A DNA stretch of 64,000 bases. Source: Anaspis maculata (taxonomy: Eukaryota; Arthropoda; Insecta; Coleoptera; Scraptiidae). Made by a program: the position numbers and the translations under genes. Below the pieces are notes generated by a model, which saw only the letters and a program-made list of their open reading frames with translations, was not told the origin of the DNA and did not search any database. The DNA is taken from assembly GCA_949128115.1 (NCBI GenBank), contig OX421966.1:58835416-58899415 (forward strand), in the 5' to 3' direction. This document shows positions 34,032 through 45,942 of this stretch, piece after piece (within the stretch, counting starts at the first letter, position 1; each line of letters opens with the position of its first letter).

Positions 34032-37000
34032 TACTTCCCATTTTCTGTATCTATTCATTTATTTATTAATTACCTATATCCGCAACAGATTTGTTTATTC
34101 ATAATTATAAAATACACCAAAAACCAATGTTACCGGGATATTTCTAGCAAAAATGGAGAAAACGATGAAGAGGAGGGGAAAAATTGTCGAATAACGAACA
34201 TGTTATGTTACTCACGAGGATGCAGTTTATCGAAACGAGTCTTGGCGAGTCGAAAAGCATATGAATGAGTATTAGTCACTCAAAAGTAACAGCCATATTA
34301 CACTAGACCAAAATAGTACCGGGTCTTCATTTAATCATTTGTCAATGACATTGCTTCTTGGAGGTTATTGTGCCTTTCAAAATGTATGATGTGAAGAAGG
34401 GAACAGAATACGTGGCAGATATTTCAGCTTTTGTGTCATGCACGGCCAATACGAAACTCTCGATGGGCTTTCACGGGCTCGACGTAGGCAACAGTGAAAG
34501 AAGCTGTACTGTTGGTTGCCTATATCATCCGAGCGGAGAATAAAAACGCACTACAAAAATTGTACAGTTGTATTGTTATTTGCCTATAGGACGCTTAGAG
34601 CTATGAGCGAAAATTGTGAGAATGCATGTGCTCCACAGAGCGCAGTACGTTATTGTCATTCAATAAGAAACACCAATATGAATTGAAAAGCAAACAGAGA
34701 AATTACACGCGTCAACTACCTATTTTCGCAACTTTATTCCCGTTTTCTGTGTTTTATCCCTCCTTTTACAACGAACTCCAATTAATTTCTATAGTTTTGC
34801 GCGATACTTCCTATATGCATTGTTATCCTTTTTTTTGCGCTCTTCCGCTATTTTTTTCTGCATTTTGTTTCTTCTTTACACGCGTCGACTGCCTCTTTTG
34901 TGACTCTCTTCCCGTTTCGTGTGATTTATACCTTCTTTTCAATGGTTTTTTACGACTGTTAGCTATTTTCAGCTCTGTTTCTGGTTTTACGACGCGTTCT
35001 TTCGAGCTCTTCCCTGTTCAACACCCCTATTTTGCTCCCTGGTTCCGTTGGTGTCTTTTGGTAGCATACTACCACAAAAACAATGCCTTGAAGGTTTAAT
35101 CACGATGATGCCAAGGGCGAAAGAGGCGCGGCCAGGGGGAAAGGCGGAGCTTCCAGACTCCGGCGGAAACGCGGAAACTCTGGCGGAAACGCGCTCTTTA
35201 TGGTGGTGGTGAGACCTGAGGTCTCGCTAGCGGACGTCGTCCGCTCGGCGGATGGTTCGGAAGGGTGGCCCTAAGAGGGGCCAATGGCTTGGTACAGGTG
35301 ACTGTTGATGGGAACCATCAGGGCGAAGGCCGTCTGCGGACGTGCGGTGCGAAGTCGATGCGGCGATGTGTGTCGGCTCAGGACTGCTGAACGACTGGGG
35401 GCAGAATCATGTGAGCGTCGGCTTATATAGGAGCCTAGGGACGAGCGTTGGCTCCGCCTCCTTCCGGCCGTGCCGGTAACAACGATTTCCTGCGATATTT
35501 CGCCCTGTTTTTTGTTCTATGACGCGTTATTTTTAGCTCTTCCCGCCCAACATCCCTATTTTGCTCCTTGGTTCCGTTGGTGTTTTATCTTTCGTTCAGT
35601 GTCATTTCCACTTCGTTCGAGGGGTTGCATATCCGTCCGGCGCTAAAAATACACTGCGTAGTTTCCGAACTTTCATAAGCTTCCGCAAAATTTCCTTTGA
35701 AAAACCTTCTAGGCCACTGTTTTTCACTATTGAAGTTAATTTATGTAGTAACATTCTACAATGTCTCTTAGCCTTCCGTGTCTTTTTTCTTCCTTTGAGG
35801 TGAGATTTTAGCCCCCTCCAAAAAAATACTTATCGCCGCCACTGCCCAAGGCATACAGGGTGGCAGGGTGGCCCAACGAAAACGAAACAGACAGATTTTT
35901 GGGCAATTGACCTCTTTTGTTTTATACTGTAATTATGTTTACTAGAGGGACATGAGCCCCGCCATAGGCTCGGCAGCTTTGAGGCAGCCTCCTAGAAGGG
36001 GCTGTAACCCTCCAAAAACACTGAAATTAGTATTATCTTGAAAAATTTGCATCGAATCGAGAAAAAAATGATAACACCGCTGTAAAGACAATTGAACCAG
36101 CTTTGACATAATGTTTCACTCAACCCCAATTGTCATTTGAAATTTTTGAAGGGCTGCCACCCTGACTACGGGGGTGAAACTTCACGGGTTAATCAACAGC
36201 AGTTGAACGTCCCCCTTGAAAACAAAGTTGGCCTGTTCGGGCTTAGCCCAAAAAACTGAAGGCAAATGCCCGAAAATCTGTTTGCTTCGTTTTCGTCGGA
36301 CCACCTACCTGTATGAGAATAAAAATAACAAGTTGAAAATTTTCAACTTTTGTTTGAAGATGAGCCGAACGAGGGACGAAGGCAATCGAGTTTTGCCGAG
36401 TAAATATACATTGTAGGTACACTCGCCAGCAAAAAAAAGCGCCCACTTTATTTCTGACGAAGACGACATTTCACTTGGCCTACTCTACCGTAGTAGGTAG
36501 GTATGTACTTGAAATGAATAAAGCAAGGTCGCCCTTGTAGAAGGCCAAGTAAACAAACCGGGTGTGGGGTCGACGACCTTTTGTGCTCTTTCTATCACCA
36601 CAATAAAAATATATTTATCCAATCCTATTAAATAATGCACGCATTATCACGCGCATACATGCCTGCATTTTTCAATAAGACTGGATAAAGCAAAGTATTC
36701 TACTCGCGGGTAATGGCTATAACACATTCGGATGCTTTACGACACTCGCCAAGGGTCGTGTCAGCAAACTGCATTCTCATGAGTAAGAAGCAATCATTAC
36801 CCGCTTGTTGAATAATATGCCTACTGTTAAATACTTTGTGTTTAGGTTGCAACGTGTATGCTTAATCACTGAAAAATAAAAATTCTCAACAGTTTCAAGT
36901 CCAATAATGTGGTGGATGGTGGAGTCTGGTCCCTGTCGACACCTACCATTGTTGAACGTTTGAATGGTTATTGCAGGGCAATACAATAAAATGAGGGGAA

Positions 37001-37281
37001 CATTGCTTTATTCATTTTGAGTACTACTACGTACTACGGTAGAGCAGGCGAAGAAAATGAGTCGTTTTCGTCAATAATCAAGTGGGCGCTATTTTTGCTG
37101 CCGAGTGTTCAACGCACAATTTATGCAAACCTCAGTTCAGGTGAGCTTGAAGTTGAGTCGTGCTCAAGGCTCCTCAAGGCTGTGATGTTCCAATCATCGA
37201 GGGCGTGGCACACACAAAGTGAGTGGAAGGCATCATCACCAAAAAGGTAACAGAACATGCCAGCAAACCTTTCAACTTATC
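34032..37281. repeat. Intergenic repeats between CFAP57 and ANKRD40
   Basis: Contains copies of the dispersed family (34490-34600 GTACTGTTGGTTGCCTATAT; 34690-35060; 35500-35650). A GC-rich insert at about 35105-35480 has a TATA-like CTTATATAGGAGC. No gene recognised. Confidence 0.55.
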
Positions 37282-37287
37282 TTTATT
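37282..37287 (-). terminator. ANKRD40 polyadenylation signal
   Basis: AATAAA on the minus strand 74 bases after the ANKRD40 stop codon. Confidence 0.6.
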
Positions 37288-37360
37288 TTTACGATTTTAC
37301 GTATATAATATCATGTGAATAAATATGAAGTAATAAATATGAGGGAAGTGCTCGTTGGTC

Positions 37361-37668
37361 TTAATATAAAATAGTTTGGTTCTTACATGTGGATATACTT
37401 TGGTAACAATTGTTGACCTTATCACTACTCTGAGGTGCCTTGAGGACTAATTCGAGACTCTGAAAATCGACCAGCCGCTTGACGTCGCTGTCTTTCCGCA
37501 GCCGGGTGTTGGGCAGCTTCCTGACGCGCTCGACTTGCGCCTCGGACAGCTCCAGCTCTTCGCAGCAAATCTTCAGCAGGTTGGCGTAGGTGAGCTTCCA
37601 GCGAGGCACTTCGATTTCTATGAAATCCGGGTCGTGCGAGCCGGCGATTCGCACCGTCAACACGAGAT
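37361..37668 (-). CDS. ANKRD40: ANKRD40 exon 3, conserved C-terminal domain
   Basis: Acceptor GATTTCAG precedes 37668. Reads DLVLTVRIAG, IEIEVPRWKLTYANLLKICC and RKLPNTRLRKDSDVKRLVDF, then a tail ending TAA at 37361-37363. Confidence 0.93.
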
Positions 37669-40600
37669 CTGAAATCGAGAAGGAAATCAAGTCATCCAGA
37701 AAAAGCTGAAATTAATGAAGTCGTCCAGAAAATTATTTGGGTCCATAGTCATAACTCATGAGCGCCTGTTGGAACTGACAAATTTTCCAAAGGAAAACAG
37801 AATATTCGAGACTCGGCTCGAGAGGTCAGGATGAACAATAAACAATAAAAAATACGTATTATTCAGCAGTTTTGCTGGCGACAGTGTCATAAAGGGGGCC
37901 CGAAACCGCACATTTTACAGTTACGATTCTACCACCATTTTCTTTCGATGTAGGTACGGAAGAAAGCGATTTAATTACGTCAACTATTCCATTTTCGCAC
38001 TTGACCATCGCCCAGTTTCCTTACTCTTCGCCATGGTTACTACTTCATTCTCAAGCTGAATTGTTGGTTGCCTACATCACTGAGCGGAGAATAAAAGCAC
38101 GCTACAAAAATTGTACAGTTGTATTGTTAGTTGCATGTGCTCCACAAAACGCAGTACAAAGCAAATACAGGTGTTCATTTGAAAAGTTGTGACCCCTGAT
38201 ATCTCGCTGCCAAAATGTTTCAGAGAAAAACGCCTGAAAAGGTGGATTTTTGTTTCGAGAGAGACATCTAGGGCATAATCATACTGCCAAATCTTTATCT
38301 TCAACCCCTTCGCCCCCATCCCACCCTACTTGAAAAGTTCAAATAGCATCACCTATCTTGTGATACGTCAAATCGAAGGCAATAAAATTCTCTTTCCTTC
38401 AAACATATTTCTACTTTTTGTCAACCACCCCTAACCCTAGTGAAAATTCTTTTTTCAAATGAATGGAAACTTCTTCCCCTATAAACTTCCGATTCTTGAG
38501 AAATAGACTCTCCAGCAAAAATTTTAATATTTTTATTTCAATGAGGTTATCTAGGACGCGTATGTCCAAATTTCCATCTTCAACCCCTTCGCCCCCAACC
38601 AACCTTACTCCAAAAGGGTGGTTCACAAAATTAGAAATATGTTTGACGGAAAGCGAATTTTATTGCCTTCAATTTGATGTTTCACAAAATAAGTAATAAA
38701 TGCTATTTGAAATTTTAAAGTAGGGTGGGGTGGGGGCGAAGGGATTAAAATAAAAATTTGGCAATGTGTGTCTTAAATGTCTCCCTCGAAACAAAAATCG
38801 ACCTGTTTTGCTGTTTTTCTGTGGAAAATTTTGGCAGCGAGAAATCAGGGGTGGCAACTTTCCAAATGAAAACCCTGCAGAGAAATTACACGCGTCAACT
38901 ACCTATTTTTCGCGACTTTCTTCCCGTTTCCTGTGTTGTATTTCTTCTTTTTAAACGTAATTTACCTCCTTTTTATGCTTTGGCGCGATACTTTTCAAAC
39001 GTTGTTATCCTTTTTTTGCGCTCTTCCGCTTCTTTTTCCTGCATTTCATTCCTCCTTTTCTTTTTTTTCACGATTGTTAGCAATTTTTAGCCGTTTCTCA
39101 TTTCCGACGCGTTCTTTTTAGCTTCTTCCCGCCCAACACCCCTACTTTGCTCCCCGGTCCCGTTGGTGTGTTTTGGTAGCGTATTGCTACGAAAGCAATG
39201 TCTTTCAGTGCTTCTCTTACGATAATTACATGCAAAGCCTTTGATTAATGGAGCTACAAGGACGATAATGACTTATCCATTTCCCACTGACAATAGCAAC
39301 CGAATAAAAAATGGATGTAAACAACAAAACCTGACGGCTGTTACTTCGGATCTTTTTTTGAAATAATCGGCCAAATTTCACTTGTGCTTGAGATTTTCCC
39401 AGATAATTTTGGCCAAGCGTTTCCCCCAAGCTGATTGTCCCTAGATAAATGCCCTTCCCCTACGGAGTCAGGCATTTATCGTTACAATCAGCACTCGCGA
39501 TCGCTAGGCCAAAGTTATCGTGAAAATCTAAGCACTTGATTTTCCGAACTGCTCTTTTGTTTTATGACACGTTATTTTTAGCTCCTCCCCGCCCAACACC
39601 CCTATTTTTCTCCTCGGTTCCGTTGCTGTGTTTTATCTTTTGTTTAGGTCTGTTAGCATCGGCTCATCCTGCTGGTGGCGGCCAGACCAATCAGCTGTTC
39701 GTTGGCCTTGACAGTCACACTAGACCCAGCAAGACAGTGATTGGGGTGAAGGGGTAATGTGATTATACCAAAAAGAAAGCAGTAAGTAACAGAACCACAG
39801 ATAGTGCAAGAAAGATAGATTTCAACCTCGGAAAAAATATGGACGTCCTGAAAATTTGATATATTGTTCAGAATTGAGTGCTCTACAACATATCCAAAAT
39901 CGCCAAGAATCGCACCCGGGGGTTCTGAGTTATTGGAGGGGGGGTAAAAAATTGCAGGTAAAAATGGAGGGGATGGAACCCGTCAATCCATTGGATGCGA
40001 ATACATTATAGTTCGACGTATCATATCCCATTGATACTATTTTGGCACAAAAAGTGTCCATCATTGTTGAAGGGGAGTAGTGGGGGGGCGAAGCTCTGCT
40101 AGGTGGTCCATTTTGTTTTTCTGGCCATGTCGAACCGATCACGACAAGTTTGGTATCTTTTCCGACTAAATTCAATCTCCTGAACTCATATTCGATGTGT
40201 AAATTCGGATGAAGACAAGTTTGGACAAGTTAACTTGAGAAAACTTGTTTTTTCTTTGACAATTTTGACGAATTTTTGTTTTACTGTTGGAGGCGTTCAG
40301 TTTTAGAAAATTTTCAGGGGCCATTAAATTGAAGTGTATTCTCCACAAAAATCATGCACTCGATGTTTAATTTTGTTTCTCGAGTTTAAAAAATTGATTT
40401 GAACTTGAGCCGGCGCGGCGCGTCGTCTACTACTGACCAGAACACTACAGCATGCACCTTTAAATGAAAACACTTCAAACTATTGAAGAAATAACAACTT
40501 ATCTTTGAAAATTGGAGGATCTGTAGAGAATTGAATTTCCTATAACATAAACAAAATCGCCGTGAATCGCACTGCAGGGTTTTGAGTTACTTAAGTGGAG

Positions 40601-43600
40601 AGGTAACAGTTCATAGAGTATGAATCCTGTCAAAGTGTTATCCTCATCCTCGAATAACTCGAAATCCTGCATTGCGATTTATGGCGATTTTGTTCATGTT
40701 ATAGGGAATTCAGTTCTGCACAAATCCTCCAATTTTCAAAGATGAGTTGTTATTTCTTCAATAGTTTGAGGTGTTTTCATTTAAAGGTGCATGCTGTAGT
40801 GTTCTGGTCAGTAGTAGACGACACGCCGTGCCGGCTCAAGTTCAAATCGATTTTTTAAATTCGAGAAACTAAATTATACATCGAGTGGATGATTTTTGTG
40901 GAGAATACACTTCAATTCAATGGTCCCTGGAAATTTTCTAAAAATGAACCCCTCCAACAGTAAAACAAAAATTCGTCAAAATTGTCAAAGAAAAAACAAG
41001 TTTTCTAAAGTTAACTTGTTCAAACTTGTTTTCATTTGAATTTACACATCGGATACGAGCTCAAGAGATTGAATTTAGTCGGAAAAGATACCAAACTTGT
41101 CGTGATCGGTTCTACATGTCCGGAAAAACAAAATGGACCACCTAGCAGAGCTTCGCCCCCCCACTACTCCCCTTCAACAATGATGGACACTTTTTGTGCC
41201 AAAATGGTATCAAGGAGATATGATACGTCGAACTATAATGTATTTGCATCCAATGGATTGACGGGTTCCATCCCCTCCATTTTTACCTGCAATTTTTCAC
41301 CCCCCCTCCAATAACTCAAAACCCCCGGGTGCGATTTTTGGCGATTTTGGATATGTTGTAGAGCACTAAATTCTGAACAGAATATCAAATTTTCATGACG
41401 TCCATATTTATTCCGAGGTTTTGCCGATTTTTTCACTATTTTTCCTGTACTAAGACGATTTGTTGGAAGGGTGTATTATTCGCCAATAGTTTGTAGGTAT
41501 TCAACAATACGAATCGAATGGATACTACTATGCTGCTGTGTGTAAAACAACAACATAAGACTGCAGGGGGGACCGCTAATTTTTGACGCTGAGGTTACTC
41601 GTGTAATTTTCCCCTGGTCGAATAACCCAGGAGCTGTGGTAGTGGGGTGGTTTGACGTCGATGTCAAGGTGTCAGGTGAGTTAATAAAGCGGGTCGTAGG
41701 GCCTAAACTAATTGAGCTCAATTAACCTAGATACGACGATTAACACGCAACAAAATAACATGGAACAACACCACCGCAACGTCCGTTGCATTCGGGGGAA
41801 AACTCACGCCTCCGATGCAAGCTAGTGCCCCTTGCCGTCCACTGGGTCGCTACGTAGATGGTGTCGGCGTTGGCGGAGATGGAACGTGGCTGTGGGCGCT
41901 ACCGGTGTTGGAGGAGTCAGCCTCAGGTGGTCGTGGTGGATTTGGACTCCTTGCCGTCGCGAGAAAAAAAGACACCAGCCCGGCTGTCTATTGTGGTAGA
42001 GTTTGGGTTCGTGTGGCGGACGACACAGAACCAAATTCAAGCCTGGGGAATCGACTTCCTGGCTCGGCTACCTGAGGTTGTCGATGTGGCCGAGTCTTCA
42101 AAACGTGGGTCACAATTACGGGCAATATAGGCCCCAGGGTAAAACCAGAAGCCTAACAAAATATGGAGGGACAAAAATTAGGGGGAACAACACACAGAGC
42201 GGCATGGGACATACCCTTGATGTTGGCGGGCTTCGTAAACGTGGGTGGACGAACAATCTTTCTTGCCTCAGGAATTAGTACTGGTCTTCGCGGAAGACGT
42301 GGAGCACTACACACCAGCACAGACGACGAGAGAAACGGAGAAAATGTCGAATTGCCGTACTTGGGCTTGGAAAAGCGTTTCCACTTCTTAGGATGGTAAG
42401 ATGGCTACCAAGAAGAAAATTGTTATCACTATCCCTTTTTTTCCCTTCTTCTAGATTTCTCTAGAGATCACGTGGGCCTTCACGTCATCAAGGTAAACAA
42501 ACCCCTAACCAAGAAGGTAGACCACGAAGATTTATAGTCCAGGAATTTTAGCTGTTAAAATCGCAAATAGCGAACAAAAATGAAAGCGAGCCGGATTTTT
42601 GTATATAAGCTCAGTTAAGCATGTAGTTCAACATAGTAAAAGTCCTCAAGAATCCGGTGTGAGCTTCGGCCGTTGTGGCCTCGAGAAGAACTTGAGGATC
42701 AGTTTTTTGCGCATATCTCGTGAACGATGGCACTTAGGAAGAAAGTGCTCGGGAAAAAATTGTTGAAAATTTTATTGTCTATAAGAAAGGTCCTTACACA
42801 TTTCATCGTCAGTCCACTCCTTCTTTGTCAAAACACAAGAAAATTAAAATAATCCAGATGCTCGATGCTGAAGACTGTATGGACCTTGAGTTTTATGATG
42901 GCGGAGTGCCACCTCGTAGAGTTGTTGGTTGGTCCACTATTTCTTGATTGAAACTTGAAGCCATCAATACGAACTATGCCGGCGGCATATACAGGGTGAA
43001 ATAAAAATTAAAAGTTGAACATTTGTACCTCAAGAACCAAAATAGGTGAAGACATGTAAATCGCCATAAATAATTCTGATTTCATGGTCATGAAGTCATC
43101 GTAAACTTGAATCAGATATATTGAGCCGTTCTTGAAATATCTTCAAAAAACTGAAGTTATTACCGACAAAATGATGTTTTCGTCTACTCATCAGAAAAAA
43201 AGTTGACTGTGTTTTTCCTAAAAGTAGTTGGCCTAGAGAGTGTTTTTCACTATTATTTGATTTTGAATGTTATTTATCATTGTTTCGATTCGAAACACCA
43301 AGTCTCGATTCAATATCTGAAGAATTACTGATATACGGAAAACTAGTTTTTTTTCGTAACGACTTCAGTCTTCTGAAGATATGTCAGAAACGGCTCAACA
43401 TATTTGATCCAAATTTACGACGACTTCATGACCATGAAATAAGAAATCTTTTTGTCGATTTATATGTCTTCACCTATTTTGGTTCTTGAGGTACATTTGT
43501 TCAACTTTTTATTTTTAATCCACCCTGTATATGCCGCCGGCATAGTTGGTATTGATGGCAAATAGTCTCAGTCAAAACAAAATAGATCGAACAACACCTC

Positions 43601-45776
43601 CACCAAGTGGCACCCCGCCATCATAAAACTCAAGGTCCATACAGTCTTCAGCATCGAGCATCTGGATTATTTCAATTTTTTTGTGTTTTGACGAAGAAGG
43701 AGTGGACTGACGATGGAATGTGTAAGGACCTTTTTTATAGACAATAAAATTTTCAACAATTTCTTCCCAGCACGTTCTTCCCAAGTGCCATTGTTCACGA
43801 GATATACGCGAAAAACTGATCCTCAAGTTCTTCTCGAGGCCACAACGGCCGAAGCTCACACCGGATTCTTGAGGACTTTTACTATGTTAAACTACATGCT
43901 TAACTGAGCTTATATACAAGAATCCGGCTCGCTTTCATTTTTGTTCGCTATTTTTTCTAAAATTCCTGGACTATTAGAAGAAAATGCGGAAAGTGAAAAG
44001 AGAAAGTATTGTGAAGCGAAGAGTGAAAATTATTAATAAAGACGAGTCCCAGCCGGAGAAACTGTGTGTTGTTATCGGGTAATTTTCTGTGTAACAGGTC
44101 CACTTCCACTTCCTGTATATTTTTTGATATTCGGATAGAGATTTTTTTCAATAGCACAGTGGTGGTCTTGGAAATTCTCTATGATGAACGATGACTATTT
44201 TATAGCGCATTGAATATTACGCGAATTTGATAAATTATTATCACCAAAGGTGGCTGCGAGCACAAATATAAATCGGACTGTGTCGGAAGTTAGGAGATTG
44301 TTTATTATTCACGTCAAAAAGCGTTGCCGGTTGAAATCGACATAAATAATAAACAAATTTCTAACTTCAGATTTTAATTTGTGGTCGCAGCCACCTTTAG
44401 TGATACAAACTCAACTGTATTCAATTCGCTATAAAATCGGCATTTTTCATCATAGAGAATTTTTAAGACCACCACTGTGTCAATGAAAAAAATCTCTATC
44501 CGAATATCAAAAAATATACAGGGTGTTCCATTTGAAATAGAAAAGTTGATGTCACTTCCGGTTACTTCTGGAAGTGAGAGCAGCCTCCTGAATAATGCAA
44601 AAAATTGCGAAAGTACTCTCAAATACCCCATTGAAATTTCAAGTCTATAAATCCCATAGGAAAAATGTTATGGGCTGGTGAGGTTTTCGAAAAACACACG
44701 GTATTATGTATTAAATGGTGTCCAATTTGAGAACATTTTTTGATGTTTCACCCTGTAAGCTATATACCACAGAAAATTTTAGTAGGCAGATTCAGAACCT
44801 ACGAAAGAAATGATGAAAGAATCATTTTCTCTTTTTTAAATTAATTATATTCAAAGGTAAGTCTCAAGGGGGGGAGGGGTAATTTATACGTGAACACCTG
44901 TACCTAAACTGAGAAAGTGCGTTCAAAAGAAGCAAAGTACGTGACCACAAACAGATCTATACTATGGATTCTTAAAACACCATCCCTTTGGTTGCACCAA
45001 AAAATGTAATCATGAAATAGCTAGTTGAGGATTTTCAGATAATCTTGTATTGTTTCCACCCAATTTTTTTTATGCTCCATTGATTGTCACAGCCTTTACA
45101 AATAAACACCGGACCTCTGAATTTTCTATTTTGAAAAATTCCTACTGTGGATAATAACTTTGTTATTGATTTTCAGAGAATAATCAAATAGGGAATTGAT
45201 TGGTGTAGGAATTAATATGGTGAGTAGTGTGGTTGAAAACGATACTCATGCTTATGACTATGGAGCCAATAAATGTTGACAAACCATCGTTTTGTGAAGC
45301 AGGTAGCGTGGTGGTGGGCATGGTACTGAAATCAGGGTGTTTCGGTCGCAGCCTGCCGATGTCGACTTGCCCGTTGATGGGCGGATTGCGGGCGTAGTTT
45401 GGCACGAATTTGGGCTCTTCGTGGTGATGGTGGTGGGAAGGCGGGAAGACTGATTCACCCAGCAGGGCCAGGATCGTGGGGTTGGTGCAGACGCTGGCGG
45501 GGGTCTCGGATTTGTGGCTTTCGGCCCTGGGGCTGGCGCCGTGACTCAGGAGGATCTTGGCTATGTCTTCGTGGCCGCGTTTAGCCGCCCAGTGCAGTGC
45601 GGTCCTGGAATTTTTACGATTTTAGGCTGGGGCAAAAGTGCGGTTAGATCGGTTTACCATCCATTTACACCGTTTTTTGAATTGACGTCGACGTTTTGGG
45701 CCGTCAGGGCGAGCACGGCCTCGATGTCGCCTACGCAGGACGCCTCGCGGAGCTTTTCCTCTAAGAGAGAAGCCAT
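37361..45776 (-). CDS. ANKRD40: ANKRD40, ankyrin repeat domain protein 40, complete, 3 exons
   Basis: Minus-strand exons 45776-45658, 45604-45285 and 37668-37361; joined length 747 nt, 248 aa. ATG begins MASLLEEKLREASCVGDIEA. The ankyrin repeats include NGVNGWTALHWAAKRGHEDI (vertebrate: NEVNGWTCLHWACKRNH). A middle segment has a His-run and EPKFVPNYARNPPINGQ (vertebrate FVPNYLANPAF). The conserved C-terminal domain reads LVLTVRIAGSHDPDFIEIEV, ICCEELELSEAQVERVRKLP and DFQSLELVL. The molecular role of the family is poorly known. The human protein is about 368 aa; the shorter length here is mostly a missing proline-rich linker, so an extra exon in the 7.6-kb intron 2 is possible. The second donor (ATG|GTTTGT) is the phase-compatible choice, with GA|GTATCG about 40 bases further downstream as an alternative. 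Confidence 0.92.
37669..39814. repeat. ANKRD40 intron 2, distal part, dispersed repeats
   Basis: 38040-38150 and 38880-39190 repeat the intergenic family (TTGTACAGTTGTATTGTTAG; TTACACGCGTCAACTACCTA). 38265-38760 contains two diverged copies of a CCCCTTCGCCCCCA block, one inverted. A further copy of the CCCAACACCCC block lies near 39590. No gene. Confidence 0.55.
39815..41430. mobile_element. 1.6-kb palindromic element, same family as 21945-29275
   Basis: Left arm (ATGGACGTCCTGAAAATTTG, GTGCTCTACAACATATCC, then a G-run) mirrors the right arm (GGATATGTTGTAGAGCAC, CATGACGTCCAT). The centre is near 40620. It is an uninterrupted copy of the inner arms of the nested palindrome in CFAP57. Confidence 0.85.
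41431..42534. other. ANKRD40 intron, GC-rich stretch without recognisable gene
   Basis: 41700-42420 is GC-richer than its surroundings and carries several short open frames with no recognisable domains; possibly remnant transposon or LTR sequence. Confidence 0.4.
42535..43973. mobile_element. 1.44-kb palindromic element, TAGTCC ends
   Basis: Ends TAGTCCAGGAATTTT and AAAATTCCTGGACTA; arms mirror throughout, e.g. CCGGTGTGAGCTTCGGCCGT near 42655 against ACGGCCGAAGCTCACACCGG near 43845. The centre is near 43255. The same sequence forms the core of the larger palindrome at 54473-57888. The short open frame in the arm (containing GPYTFHRQSTPSSSKHKK) appears in each copy but I do not recognise it. 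Confidence 0.85.
44112..44522. mobile_element. 410-bp palindromic element
   Basis: CCTGTATATTTTTTGATATTC mirrors GAATATCAAAAAATATACAG with GGTGGCTGCGAGCACAAAT / ATTTGTGGTCGCAGCCACC further in. Confidence 0.75.
45035..45175 (+). repeat. Repeat shared with 53436-53572
   Basis: About 135 bp nearly identical to a block in ZCCHC4 intron 2, including ACAAATAAACACCGGACCTC and TTTTGAAAAATTCCTACTGT. Confidence 0.8.
45285..45604 (-). CDS. ANKRD40: ANKRD40 exon 2
   Basis: Separated from exon 1 by an intron of only 53 bp. Encodes TALHWAAKRGHEDIAKILLS, a His-rich stretch and FVPNYARNPP. Open reading continues beyond the chosen donor to a TGA near 45190, so the exact 3' boundary needs transcript evidence. 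Confidence 0.85.
45658..45776 (-). CDS. ANKRD40: ANKRD40 exon 1
   Basis: ATG at 45776-45774, donor GTAAAC after position 45658. Encodes the first ankyrin half-repeat up to VNGW, the tryptophan codon being split across the intron. An upstream in-frame ATG near 45805 (MEFFNNL) does not fit this frame. Confidence 0.9.
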
Positions 45777-45942
45777 TCCACCAGTAAATTATTGAAAAAT
45801 TCCATCTTCGTGTCAAACTTTAAAATTTGACTTTGTGAGAATATGACATTAGTGACATTTCTGTCAGGGGATTTCGTTTACTTCTGTTGGTGACCCTGGC
45901 GCGCCATGTTTGAATTGAACTTACAAAGGCCTTGAACTTTAA

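Noticed and set aside
43572..43859. 95-codon frame in palindrome arms, repeated at 56494-56781
   Set aside because: Same frame in both arms of palindromic elements, but no recognised domain and stops soon after; treated as element sequence, not a gene.
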